DNA of 64,000 nt from Bedellia somnulentella (lineage: Eukaryota; Arthropoda; Insecta; Lepidoptera; Bedelliidae). The stretch spans positions 17,050,001 to 17,114,000 of the forward strand of contig OY755177.1 of NCBI GenBank assembly GCA_963576735.1, in the 5' to 3' direction. Positions 1-13,400 of the stretch are shown piece by piece; the stretch's first letter is position 1, and each line of letters starts with the position of its first letter. Both the position numbers and the translations under genes were made by a program. The notes under the pieces are model-generated. The model saw only the letters and a program-made list of their open reading frames with translations, searched no databases and had not been told where the DNA came from.

Positions 1-48
1 GCAGCTGTGGGCCTTATAAGGCTAAAACAACTGTGAATTTAATCTTAC

Positions 49-154
49 AGAGTCCGGGTACTTCATCCAAGTTTGTAATGCCCTTATCAACCAAATCTAT
101 CTCGGGATTATTGATTTCCCGAGCTTCCTCGATCACTTTTTTAGCTTTCGACAT
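49..154 (-). CDS. RSU1: Ras suppressor protein 1 (RSU1), first coding exon only
   Basis: The minus strand reads an exon beginning MSKAKKVIEEAREINNPEID and ending VPGL plus one base, followed by a GTAAGA donor at 48-43. This N-terminus matches the RSU1 family (MSK..KK..EE.RE.N.PE.D...GI.N), a leucine-rich-repeat protein that in animals binds PINCH and works at integrin adhesion sites. Only the start is here; the repeats lie to the left of the window. An upstream in-frame ATG at 199 would add 15 residues (MSHHPPV...), but ATG 154 matches the family start and was chosen. The gene is divergent from the lyase gene at 1412. Confidence 0.82.
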
Positions 155-1411
155 CCTCCCAGTGTTTGGAATACACGAAACTGGAGGATGATGACTCATT
201 TCACGAAAAGTGTAGGCGAGCGAGCGAGAATCAAAATATTGAGAACCATAGAACGTAACGGTTGAAACGATTACTGAATTCTTTCAATGCATGCATCGAT
301 AAAACGATAATCGAGTGAAAGCGTATTCGACTATTACTTGGAATTTTAAATTAAATACATACATATTCTTACTGTCATTGTCTTACGACTTGAAATGTCT
401 AGCATGGGGTAGCCAGAGCTTCAGAATAAAAAATTCTTCAGCCACTTTTGGAAGTTGAATGGGAATAAAATTGTAGACCAACGGGAAAAATGGGGTAGTG
501 CTTTTAGCTAACACTTCACACAGTTGAAATATGAATTTGATATGAAATGAACCTATCAACATTTTGATAAACATAACTATTTTAATGAACCATATTCTTT
601 TATGTATATACGGCAGTTTTCACGTTGTGAACTAATTACTAAACATAACTCGTCTAATGATTATATGTGTCAACTTGTCTTAATTTCCGCTTGGATAAAA
701 GGATGTTACTTGATCTGTAGACGACACGAGTAGTCCATTAAAATGGTCCAACCAAAGTCAAAAACAAACAATGAACCACTGAACATATGTTTTGGCCCGA
801 TTCTTACCGTATTTTTCTTTCATATTCATAATCAATTCAATTCAGAATACGAATAATCGTGTTTATCAATTTCTTTTCAGTTTCAGCGCTCTAAGTTTTA
901 ATTAGATAAATAAGCTTTATCTATTAAAGTTTGAAATTAAGACTAACATACAATTAAAAGTTCTACAAGTGCGATTCAAAAATTTCTCTCCTCTCTTTGT
1001 TGATTACAATACAGAAAGTTCAGAAACTCATTGAGTTACGACATTTATCAATCGGACGGAGGTCAAGTTTTGTAGCAGCAAAGAGCACCGGTACATGTAT
1101 TTCAAACATATTTATTTCTGAGTTGGTTGTTCTTTTGTTCTGTTGAACAACTCAGTTGGTATTTTTGGTATTTTCAATCCTAGTCTCAGCTACTGATAAA
1201 ATCTTACGTATTTATTTATTGTTATCGCAAGATTAGCTAGCCTATACGCTCATTTATATGTAGATTGTGGTAGTTGGATTATTCGATAACAAAGAGCATT
1301 ATAGTTCTCCAAAAATATTGTGTTTTATAATTTATATCACAATTTCAAAATTTTAAACAGTACTCCATATATATTTTAGTGTAAAATACTGGCATTAGTA
1401 AAAGTACGACA
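155..1411. promoter_or_regulatory. Divergent intergenic region between RSU1 and S1P lyase
   Basis: This 1.26-kb stretch lies between two divergent start codons, so it must hold both 5' untranslated leaders and both promoters. I cannot point to a convincing TATA box, initiator or CpG island. A decayed SINE-A copy (about 400-505, minus) sits inside it. The rest is AT-rich with no coding signal that I can see. Confidence 0.4.
400..505 (-). repeat. SINE-A fragment
   Basis: Matches the middle and 5' end of the SINE-A family (gtagccagagct, cagccacttttggaagttga, aatggggtagtgct) with internal deletions; the tail is missing. Confidence 0.6.
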
Positions 1412-4400
1412 ATGAGTGGAAGACCTCAGCCCTTAAAAGCTATCAATAAATTGTTGGAGCGTCGAGAGCCATGGCAGATTGTCATGATGACAGCATCTTC
1501 AGTTCTTGCCCTTATCTGGGCAAACAACTTATACAATGGCAAAGAAAGTAAGTGTTGCATAATTTTGTCAACATCAAATTTTAAAAATAGTTTCTGTATC
1601 CAGTAGTGAGAGAACAGATAAATAAGTATACTGCACTTGTAAGTATATATTAGTTTTGAAGTAATGTTTCAGCACCCTTACAAGGTTTCATTTTGTAACT
1701 TGTTGTACATTTCTTTTACGAAGTTGCCTAGTTTAGCCTTTTGATAATTTATCACAGCTTTTTATTATAATTCAGTAATGTTGGTTTCCTCACAATCATT
1801 TCCATACCAACTTACTTTTATTAAACTTGGTCAATCAATAACACATGTCAAGATAAAAGGAGAGACATTGACTAATTTGAACAAGTTGTTAGCCTGAGGC
1901 CTACTCTACTGCTGTCCTTATCAGGAAGACATACTATCTAGACAGTTCATTTGTTTCTCTACAAATCCTTGCTTGCATACAATACACTCATGCAGTTAGT
2001 TCTCATTGGGGTAGGCATAGGCTATTGATTGTTACTTTGAATGCTGGCAAGCCTCTTATACTCACTTTGGTTATTTTACATGTTAGTTCTCTAGTGAACG
2101 AGTAGGTTTGAAAGATGACGTAGTATGCAAGATAGAAAAAGGAATGTTGAGGTGGTTTGGGCACATAGAGAGGATGTATGAAAATAAAGTAGCGAAAGAG
2201 ATATATAGAGCCAATGTGGATGGGAATGTTAGTAGAGGACGGCCTCGTAAAACGTTTCTGGACCAGATAGAAAATGTTCTTATAAAGGCGGGGGTCCGAA
2301 GTGAGAAGAATAAAAGAGCATGTATGAGAAAGATAATGAATGTAAGGGAAGCAAGAGAGGTTTGTCAAGATCGTACTAAGTGGCGATCAATAGTCTCTGC
2401 CTACCCCAATGGGAATAATGGGCGTGAGTATAAGTAAGTAAGTAAGTAGTTCTCTAAATAACCATAATAGTTCATTGGGAATTGGTTGGGCTATTTTGGA
2501 TTCTGAAGCTCTGGCTACCAGCTATTATTGTATAGTGCGAGGTATGTATGTATAATTTTAAGTTCCAAAGCTATGCCAAACCTTTTGTATAGTTCGGTAA
2601 GTAATTTAAAAAATTAGGAATATATAAAGTCAAACTGTATTTTCAGATGTCAGCACTAGACTCAGAAAAGAGTTCTTCAGATGGCTCCGTCGAGTTCCTC
2701 TGGTCCATCGGAAAATAGAAGAAAAAATGACAGAAATTAAGTCAGATTTTAAGAAAGAGGTCACTAAAAGGCTGGCTGGGGTCACGGTTCGCTGTGAGTT
2801 GCCTGAAACAGGGTTGTCTGCTGAGGAAGTCGCTGAGGAAGTCAAGGATCATGTAGGATTAGGTAAGTACTTAAGTAGCATATGGCAAGGGGCTAGGAAC
2901 AGGAACAGAAAATATATTTTTGTACATCTATTTTCTAATTCTTAATTTTTCTTTAAACACTCATCCTGCTCTGGCTCTGGCCATTTATGCCCATTAGAAA
3001 TCATCATCATTATCATTCAGTCTTATATTTTTTTAAATACAGACGCCTCTTTTATTATATAGCTTCCTGAGGTGTTCAAAGACGTAAGGGGGCTGAATTT
3101 CCTCAGCGTGCTGGGATGTTTGGAGTAGTGCCATTCCGTAATCATGCAAAACAGGCACGTAGTAAATGCTCTCTGCTCAGCCTATCCCTTGGTGGTCGCT
3201 AATCTAACCCACTACACATTATAGATGTATTATTGTATTATCAATGTTTGTTAGCATGTACTCTTTAGTGCATCATCTTCGACTATCGTTTATGTAATTA
3301 CACGCGGCGATTGACCTCGTTTTTAAACAGTAATTTATTCAATCAATACATAGTATAAAACAAAGTCGCTTTCGCTGTATGTCCGTATGTATGCTTAGAT
3401 CTTTAAAACTACGCAACGGATTTTGATGCGGTTTTTTTTAATAGACAGAGTGATTCTTAAGGAAGGTTTGTATGTATAATAAATGCATAATATAGTAGAG
3501 AAACACTGATAAATTTAAAGGTTTCTAATGTGATGTCGTAAATAAGCACGTTTTTTTGCGCTTATATTGCAAACGCTGGCTGAACCCTACGAGATAGACC
3601 AAAATAATGTACTACATTATTGTTCACCTTAAAAAGTTCAACAAAAAAGTCCGCGATGGTATATGTCTATCTCTTAGGGATAACCCAGCATAACCATTTT
3701 TATTCTTTACTAAAAAATGGTGATTTACGAAGTGATTTTAAACAATACAGCATTAATCCTTATCCAATTAAGTACCTTAAATAAATTGTGCATTTATTAT
3801 AGATCAATATGCTTTTTACAGCATGTAATTTAAGTGAATATTACCGAAGATATTACAAATTTAAAATGCAGGGTCGTAGTTGTTTGCGCCGGGCGGCGCG
3901 TGCCTATAAATAGCGCGTACTTTATGATTTGCAGCGATCGCACGCGTTTATCGGAGCTCTCTAGCGAGGAAAATATCAAGAATTAATTAAAAAAAATTGT
4001 AAATTAATTAATTAATAAACGCCTACAATTTCCGGTGAAGATATCTTTTGCAATGACCATTAATAAATCGCAGGGTCAAACTTTTAACGTTGGAGGATTA
4101 GACTTGAGTGTTGAGTGTTTTTCACATGGCCAATTATATGTCGCGCTGTCAAGAGTAACGTCTAAGCAAAACATGTTTGTATTGGCTAATGACAAAAAAG
4201 CTGTGAACGTTGTGTATAAGGACATTCTGTAGTAGGTATATTTTGCATTGCACCCGTGCGAAGCCGGGGCGGGTCGCTAGTAAATAATAAAACAGTGCAT
4301 AGGCCTAGAATAACATAATTAGCGAAGCAATTAACATTCATACTTAAATAGAACAAGTTTCTACATATCAAGAATAAATTAAGGGAAAAATCGTTTTTAA

Positions 4401-7400
4401 AAAAACAAGTTTTTATTTGAATGTGCTAAAGATTACAATTTTCTGAACTCAAACGTTAGCGCCGAATATGTCCGATGCGGTTGGTAGAGGTACTAATACT
4501 TCTGAAAATCGCGTGACATTGTCACCTGGTGTTCAGAGTACCCACGTATTGCTTGGACAGTGTTCTCACGTGATAACTCCAAAACCGCTGACTGCAATCG
4601 GTAAATAAAGTGCGAAGCACTTTGATTTTTACGGTGTGAAATAGGATCTAATCGGAACGGTGTAATTAGCAAGTTTCGTGTCTTGTCTATTCGTTTATTG
4701 TTCGCACAATGTTCTTGAAAAAACCAGTAAGGAATTCAAACGTTAAGAAATTAGAACTACTTACATTCTGCCTATAGAATACACTCACGCTATTAGTTCC
4801 CATTGGGATAGGCAGAAACTGGCAAACCCTTTGAGCTTGGGATACATTCAATCACTGTTTTCATACATGCTCTTTTATTGTCCATACTTCGAACGCCCGC
4901 CTTTTAGAGCACCCTAAACTACTTGTATTTTTATATCACTAATCTAATGCTTAAAGATCCTATGCTTGATCTATTTAACAGAGTCTCTTCCAGAGAATTT
5001 TCGTTACAATTTATAGTTTTAGTGTAAGGCTCTGTGATAGAGTGAGAAATACTGTGATCCGTGAACGAGTAGGTTTGAAAGATGACGTAGTATGCAAGAT
5101 AGAAAAAGGAATGTTGAGGTGGTTTGGGCACATAGAGAGGATGGATGAAAATAAAGTAGCGAAAGAGATATATAGAGCCAATGTGGTTGGGATTGTTAGT
5201 AGAAAACGGCCTCGTAAAACGTTTCTTGACCAGATAGAAAACGTTCTTATAAAGGCGGGGGTCCGAAGTGAGAAGAATAAAAGAGCATGTAAATTGCATA
5301 TGTAAATTTAATTAATATATATTTAGATCTCTTCACATATTATAGAAGAATATAATAAAAAAAAAAAGTTTTAAGTAGTTAGTTAATAAATAAAATATTC
5401 GACTGTTGTTGGTTGCTATAATGGTAATATCTGTGAAATTATGCAAATGCAATGTATAAATTTGCGTACATGTATGGGACATATCTCAGAAATATAAAAT
5501 AAATAATGGACAATGCTTTTTCCAAATGACATTTAAATGCATATTCGGATTGCCAACTCTAAAGTTATGGCTGCCTATTTTATGTGTGTATAAATATATA
5601 CTTGTATGAAAAGATTGATGGATGTAAACGAAGCTAGAGAGGTTTGTCAGGATCGTACGAAGTGGCGATCGATAGTCTCTGCCTACCCCAATGGGAATTA
5701 ATGGCGTGAGTAAATGTATGTGTGTATGTAAATATATACCTCGAATATAAATCTGATAGCCATGTAGTGCCGGCTTAGAATGTCACCCCTTTCTACCCAC
5801 AGGTGTCGTAAGAGGCGACTAAGATATGGGGCTTTTGTAAGTGGTTTTTGGGCGATGCGGTTGGAGACCCATCACCAACGATACCTTATTTCTACCATCT
5901 TGTCCCCTATCAACTTCCAAATGTGGCTGATGAGATTCTAGCTCTGAAACTCTGGCTACCCCTTTTTGGGATTTATAGCCGTGAGTATATGTATAAATCT
6001 GATGTCGGTTTAGCAAAGTACAAATTAAATATTATTCATAGTGCACGTAAAGTTATCTTGTTTCGATGTGTCTAAGCAGATAGGTCTTATCCGCGATGAC
6101 ATTTTCTTTTAATTACAATATTAATCCCTATATCTTATCTTTATTACATTTTTCTGTTTGTACTAACACTCTAATATTGTGCAATACTTGGAATGATCAA
6201 CAATTACATTTCATAAGATGTAGATATTACCTTTATAACTGTACTCATGGTTAAAACGCCTATAACTTTGATTTATAGAGCCATGTGGATGGTAATGTTA
6301 TATGTTATTAATAATAGGCAGGCGCAAAAATATTGATGAATGTAAACGTAGCTCCAGAGGTTTGCCAGGATCGTACAAGGGCGATACATAGTCTCTGCCT
6401 ACCCCAACGGAAAGTAACGGCGTGAGTATATGTATGTAAGTAAAATGCGAAAAAGGAGTAGCTAAAGCCAAGAACACTGTCGGAAAAAATGGGGTAGTGC
6501 TATTCTAATCTGACACAATGAAATGAAATAGCGTTATTATTCTTTGTTCGAATTATCTTTTTGTTTCCATTGTTTTTGTTGACTATTGATATTCACTCTT
6601 TGACCTTTGTGTGATACTGTGTGCGTGAAAATATAGCATTTTACGATCTTTAGCACCATAGTAATAAAGGATAAATAAAGTAATAATCCCCACATGAGGT
6701 TTTCATGAACGAAAACATTCAAATACGAGTATGGGCAAGTAAACACCAAATCGCACTTTGTCTTGCTCGTTTACAATATTTCACTGGCAATATTATACAT
6801 ACATACTCACATCATATACTCACGGCTATAAATCCCTTAACGGGGTAGCCAGAGCTTTGGAATGCGAAATTCCTCAGCCACTTTTGGAAGTTGATTGGGA
6901 AAAAGATAGTAATAATAAATGTTTTTGGTGACGGGTCTCCAACCACATCGCCCAAAAATCACTTAAAAAGCCCCTATACCCTTAGTCGCCTCTTACGATC
7001 ACCCACGGGTAGAAATGGGGTAGTGATATTCTAAGCCGACACTACACAGCATATTATACTAAACATATTTACGTTAGGCTTTGATGACATCTTAGATGGT
7101 ATGGAATTGGATTTGGATATTCAAATAGGCCAACTTTGGCTGAGCGTTTTTGAAGTCCACTTCATTATATGAAGATCCAGTTTTGAACAAGTTTTAGTTT
7201 ATTCACATACATACATACATATACTCACGGCTATAAATCCCTTAATGGGGTAGCCAGAGCTAGGGAATTAGAAATTCCTCAGCCACTTTTGGAAATTGAA
7301 TGGGGAAAAGATGGTACAATAAAGGTTGTTGGTGATGGGTCTCCAACCGCGTCGCCCAAAAAATCTAGCCCTAGCCTAGCCCCAATTCCGTTAGTCGCCT

Positions 7401-10400
7401 CTTACGTACAACCACCGGAAGAAATGGGGTAGTGCTATTCTAAGCCGACACTACACAGCTTTATTTTATTTATATTTATTTCTAATCTCAAAAAGGAGTC
7501 ACCAGAGCTACATAATTAGAAATAACTCAGTCATTTCTGGATATTGCGTAAGGAAATGTTAGTAAAATTCAGGATTGTTGGTAATGTCTACAGCTACTAC
7601 GCCGAACTAGTACTGTATGTACGATACAAATAAAATTTCTGCCAAATACTGATTAATGCACGAAATCATTACACGCCCAGTTTTTTTCAAATAATTTCTT
7701 AGTTATGTCGCAGACATTTATTCCACATTTCATTACGCTCTTTTGATTGTAAAAGTCTCACTTAATCGCCCAAATAATGCTTCGCTGTTACCCTTATTGC
7801 CAGCAACACAAAAACCTAATTTAACCCTCAGTTAACATCCCCAGGTAACATAGACTGGAAAAGCGGCAACGTTTCTGGCGCAGTGTACCACCTTAACGAG
7901 GAAATAGGCCAAGTAGCTTGCGCGGCCTATGCTATGTCTGCCTACACCAACCCGCTTCACGCTGATGTATTCCCTGGAGTTAATAAGATGGAAGCCGAAA
8001 TTGTCAGGATGGCTGTAAATTTGTTTCATGGGGATGAGGACGCTTGTGGGACGGTAAGTTTTATACAAAATACATATACTTACGGCTATTAATCCCGTAA
8101 GGGGTAACCAGAGCTTAAGAATAGTAAATAGCTCAGTTACTTTTGAAAGTCGAGCGGGGAAAAGATTGTAAAATAAAGGTTGTTAGTGATGGGTCTCCAA
8201 TCGCATCGCCCAAGAATCATTTAAAGAACCCAAATACTCTTAGTCGCCTCTTATGAAGAAAGGGGGTGGTGCTAATCTAAGCCGACACGACACATCTACA
8301 ATAAATAAATATAAACATACGTGTGGCAATGATCTGTCTACCAATCCACTTCATGCTTTGCTTATGTATTCCCGGGGGTTAACAAGATGGAAGCCGAAAT
8401 TGTGAGAATGGCTGTTAACTTGTTTCATGGGGATGAGGACGCTTGTGTCACGGTGAGTTTTATACATACATAGATATACCTACGGCTATTAATCCCAGTA
8501 TAGGGTAACCAGAGCTTAAGAATAGTAAATACCTCAGTTACTTTTGAAAGTCGAGCGGGGAAAATAATGTAAAATAAAGGTTGTTAGTGATGAATCTCCA
8601 ACCCATCGCTTAAGAAGCTCTTAAAAAGCTCTAATACCTTTAGTCGCCTCCTAAGAACACCTACGGGAAGAAAGGGGGTGGTGCTAATCTAAGCCGACAC
8701 GACACAGCTACAACAATAAATATAAATATTAACATATGTGTAGTAATGTATCTGCCTATGAAAACCAGCTTCACGCTGATGTATTTTCTGGAGTTAATAA
8801 GATGGAAGCAGACTGATAGTATGGCTGTTATTTCGTTTCATGGGGATGAGGACGCTTGTGGGACGGTGAGTATTTACAATCACTCGGAAAAATAAAAATG
8901 AAATTTACATCTCATATATGTTGGCAGGCAGGCGTATTTACTTACTAATAATCACGCCCGTTGTTCCCATTGGGGTAGACGGAGACTATCGATCGTCACT
9001 TTGTACGATCCTGACAAATCTCTCTTGCTTCTGTCACATTCATCATGCTTCTCATACATGCTCTTTTATTATTTCCACTACGGACTTTCGCCTTCATAAG
9101 AACATTTTCTATTTGGTTTTCAAACGTCTTACGCAGCCGTCCTCTACTAATAACACCATCCACGGATTAGAGAATAAAAAAGAGCATGTATGAAAATATT
9201 AATATATGCAGACTTAGCTCGAGAGGTTTTCCAGGATCGTACAAAGTGCAATACATTGTCTTTGCCTACCCCAATGCGAACTAATAGTTTAAGTATGTAT
9301 GCTGTGAGAGAATACATACATACATATACTCACGGCTGTAAATCCCTAGGAAGGGTGGCTACCAGCTAACCTAAGCCAGAGCTAAGGAATTAGAAATTCC
9401 TCAGCCACTTTTGGAAATGATAGTGGGGAAAAGATGGTAAAAATAAAGGTTGTTGGTGATGGGTCTCCAACCGCATCGCCCAAAATCCCTTAAAAGCCCC
9501 AATACCGTTAGTCGCCTCTTACGTACACCCACCGGAAGAAATGGGGTAGTGCTATTCTAAGCCGACGCTACACAGCTATGTGAGAGAATCGAACTCAAAT
9601 ATAAATTAGCTTTAGTCATCTGGGATTCCAAATTTTAATAATATATGAATAACCGACAAGATACATCGATACGACTTTCATGGATATACGCCGTGAATGC
9701 AATGGCTATATTTTTACATGTGCCTGTGGCTTTAAGATTCTGCCTTTACCCACGTTTATAATAACAGCACTAGTTTAGGCCACTTCTGAATAAGATAAGC
9801 GAAAAAATGGTGAAGGGAAAAATCGTTGTAGGTGTGTTCACGACTACATCCACTAATGTTTGCATCAGTAAGCCACCGATTCCTTAGTCATACTTAGGCG
9901 ATATGCTTGTTTTCTATTTCTTGATATCAAATCAGTTTAACATTAAAAATATATATCCTTTTTAGAAGACAACTTATCTATATTTAATTACATACATACA
10001 TCCATCCTGACGTCCCTCAGCAGGGACAAAGGGCCTTGAGTAGATTTCTCCATCTGGCTCGATCTTGGGCAGCGGCTGCGAGATCCTCCCACTTCATTCC
10101 CACAACTTTTGCCTCATTCTCCACAGAACGTCGCCAGGTTGTTTTTGGGCGGCCCCGTTTACGTTTTCCGGTTGGCTGCCAGCTGAGCACTTGCTTCGAC
10201 GGGAATTCTTCGTGTCTTCTGAGGGTATGACCCAGCCACCTCCATTTTCTTGTGAGGATTTCCTGGTCGATGGGTTTCTGCTTAGTCAGCCTCCACAGTT
10301 TCGCGTTCGAAATGGTTCGTGGCCACTAAATCCACAAAATTCGCCTTAGGCATTTGTTGATAAATACCTGTAGCTTGCTGGATAGGTCTTTCCGAACGAA

Positions 10401-13400
10401 CCATGTTTCGCAACCGTATAGCAAGACTGACTTTACGTTAGACTCGAAAATCCTCACTTTTGTACGCCGGGTCATGACGTTAGAGCTCCACGCCGGCTTT
10501 AACTGGGCAAAAGCACCTCTAGCTTTGTTTATATTTATTTATTTTATTTATATAGTATGGTCTTTTTCTTTCTATTCCAGGTAACAACAGGCGGCACAGA
10601 ATCTATAATAATGGCCTGCAAAGCCTTCCGCGACCTAGCGTTCGACCGAGGCATTTCGAATCCACAGATAATAGTGCCTTCGACAGTCCATTCGGCTTTT
10701 GACAAGGCGGCCCAGTACCTTGGATTGTCTGTGAAGACGATACCAGTGGACCCTGACACTTTGACTGTCGATGTTGAGAAAGTTAAACGGGCCATTGGTA
10801 GGAGGACTTGTTTGGTAAGTCATATAGTCAGGCTAATTTATCATGGTTGTTAACTGTGAGGGAAAACACCGTTATGAAACCCACATGGCTAAGCCATACT
10901 TCGTCACGTGACACTGTATAAGTACAAAACGGCGATAGGTCTGCCCCCTATCACGTGAGTACACTGTCCAAACACAACGTGGCTACTCTGAACACCAGGT
11001 GACAATGTCACGATATGTTCAGAAGTATTAGTACCTCTGCCAACCCCTTCGGGGATAAGCGGCGTGAGCGTTTGAGTTTTGCGTATAAAAAGGATAGAAA
11101 AAGGAATGTTGAGATGGTTTGAGCCCATAGCGAGTACAATCGGCTTTCGACAAGGCGGCCCAGTACCTTGAATTGTCTGTGAAGACGATACCAGTGGATC
11201 CTGACACTTTCACTGTCGATGTTGAAAAGGTTTATAGTTCAATTGGTAGAAGGACTTGCTTGGTATGTCATTAAAATAGGCTTATGTATAAAAAAAACAT
11301 AACATAACATAACATAAACGTTCACGCCGAATATCCCCGAAGGGGTTGGCTGAGGTACTAACACTTCTGAACATCACGTGACTTCGTCACCTGGTGTTCA
11401 GAGTACCCACGTTTTGCATGGACAGTGTACTTACGTGATAGGGGGCAGGCCTATCGCCGTTTTGTACGAATACACTGTCACATGACTAAGTACAACTCAG
11501 CCATGTGGGTTTCCTCACGATGTTTGCCCTCACCGTTAACCACCATGATAAATTAACCACACATATGTCTTTAGAAAAGACAAATTGGTGTAGGCTCGAC
11601 CCAGGATTTGAACACTAGTCGTTTGCACGATAACCGAGTGTTCTACCCTATCTATCTATCACGGTTGCTGTATAAAAAAAAGGTACAAGAATATGTAAAT
11701 TTGTGGTTCCAGCAGATATAATGGTACATCTACACTGCAGTAAACCAAACTGTTGAGATTTACTCCTAACTATTTGTACCATTATACATGCTGTTATGTG
11801 AGTAAGTAAGAATCTACTAATGCAAGCGTGGGAGCTGTCACTAAGTGCTTGGCTGAAAAGTAACATTTTATTGTTCCTGAATCCTATAGTTATTTTACTT
11901 AACACTCATTAAATATTATTTGTTTGATCCCCATCTCAATGAAATATCTAAGAGCGTTACAACTTCTGGTACTTGACTAATGAATAAAGAATAAATAAAG
12001 GAAAGAAAAATTTCGACACAGGCGGGGTTCGAACCCGCGACCACATGAGGTTTTCATGAACAAAAAGATTTAAATTCTGGTACTTGAGTTAGATTATGTA
12101 AGACAAGCGTGTAAAAATGCTCTTATTTAGTTTAAGTTTAAGTTTGAGAGAATAATTTATTGATTTTCAATCACGGAATCTTATTCATTCTCTTACTATT
12201 AATAGGCTATTTGACTGTAATAAAAATATACATTTCTTTTATTTCATTAGTCTTAATATTTCTTTTTTGGAGCAATATGTAATAATGCGACATAAAAATA
12301 TTGCATTATTTCACTAAAATCCGTCTTCTAAAATAAGTATTTTTGATGCAACTGTCACGTGACTAAAAACGACCGTGATTGGCTATTTCTACAATGACGT
12401 AGATCGCGCATAAACTGACTGTGTATCGCTTCGCTCATTGGTGTTTAATGCGGAATTGACGTCATTTGTGCTACAGCCGCCATATTACTTAAAGTCGCGT
12501 TTTCGCGGCACATTTGAATAATGCATTTTCTTTTTCGTTTTTTAATATAATAGCTATAATGAAGACAGAAAAATATTTTTTTAGGGCTGCTTATAAACAA
12601 ATTAACACCGTAAGATAGTTTTCAAAACTTAGTCAAATAGCCTATTTGCAATAATTTGTTAACAAAGTTCATGGATTAGACGTAGTATTTTATGTATGTT
12701 TTTGATAAGAACCTATTTCTATAATATATTTTTTAATTCTCAATGTCACTACCATGATGAAGAAAAAACGCGATAAGAGCATTCAGTTTACTGTCGTTGG
12801 TTAAGAGCTTATTCCATTACACTTTGTCGTTGCTGAATTCAGACGTCCTTCGAAGTTACTGCCGCAGACGCTTGTTATTCCACTACATAAATTTCAGTTT
12901 CAACGCTATTCCACTAGTCTGAATTCAGATTCTGTGGCTTTCAGACGTCTTCATTCAGACAAATGGAATAAGCTCTTAAGTGTTTAATACATAACCTCTT
13001 ATTTCCAGATAGTAGGCTCCGCTCCTAACTACCCATACGGCACAATGGACGACATTAAGGCTCTATCGGCCATAGCGGTCGAGTACGACATTCCGTTACA
13101 CGTGGACGCGTGTCTCGGAGGCTTTATCAACGTGTTCATGGAACAGGCCGGATATCCGTTACCGCCGTTCGATTTCTCGTTGCCAGGAGTCGCTAGTATA
13201 TCGGCGGATACGCATAAGGTGAGTTTTTTTCTTCTTTTTTTTCACTTTATTTGGAACTATCTTCACTTCAAGCTGTCAATGATAATATCGTCCGAACCTC
13301 TTCTACCTGCTTGTAAAATGTATTCGCGTCGCACTTGCCACTTCGAAGGTCGAAAAAAGTTTATTAAAAATGATTGGAACAATAATAAATAAAGCGCTTA

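Noticed and set aside
155..199. N-terminal extension MSHHPPVSCIPNTGR of RSU1
   Set aside because: The conserved family start is MSK at 154; the extension is most likely untranslated leader.
10036..10349. Plus-strand ORFs of 64 and 94 aa
   Set aside because: They are the reverse strand of the LINE C-terminal fragment at 9985-10530, whose minus frame gives a recognisable protein.
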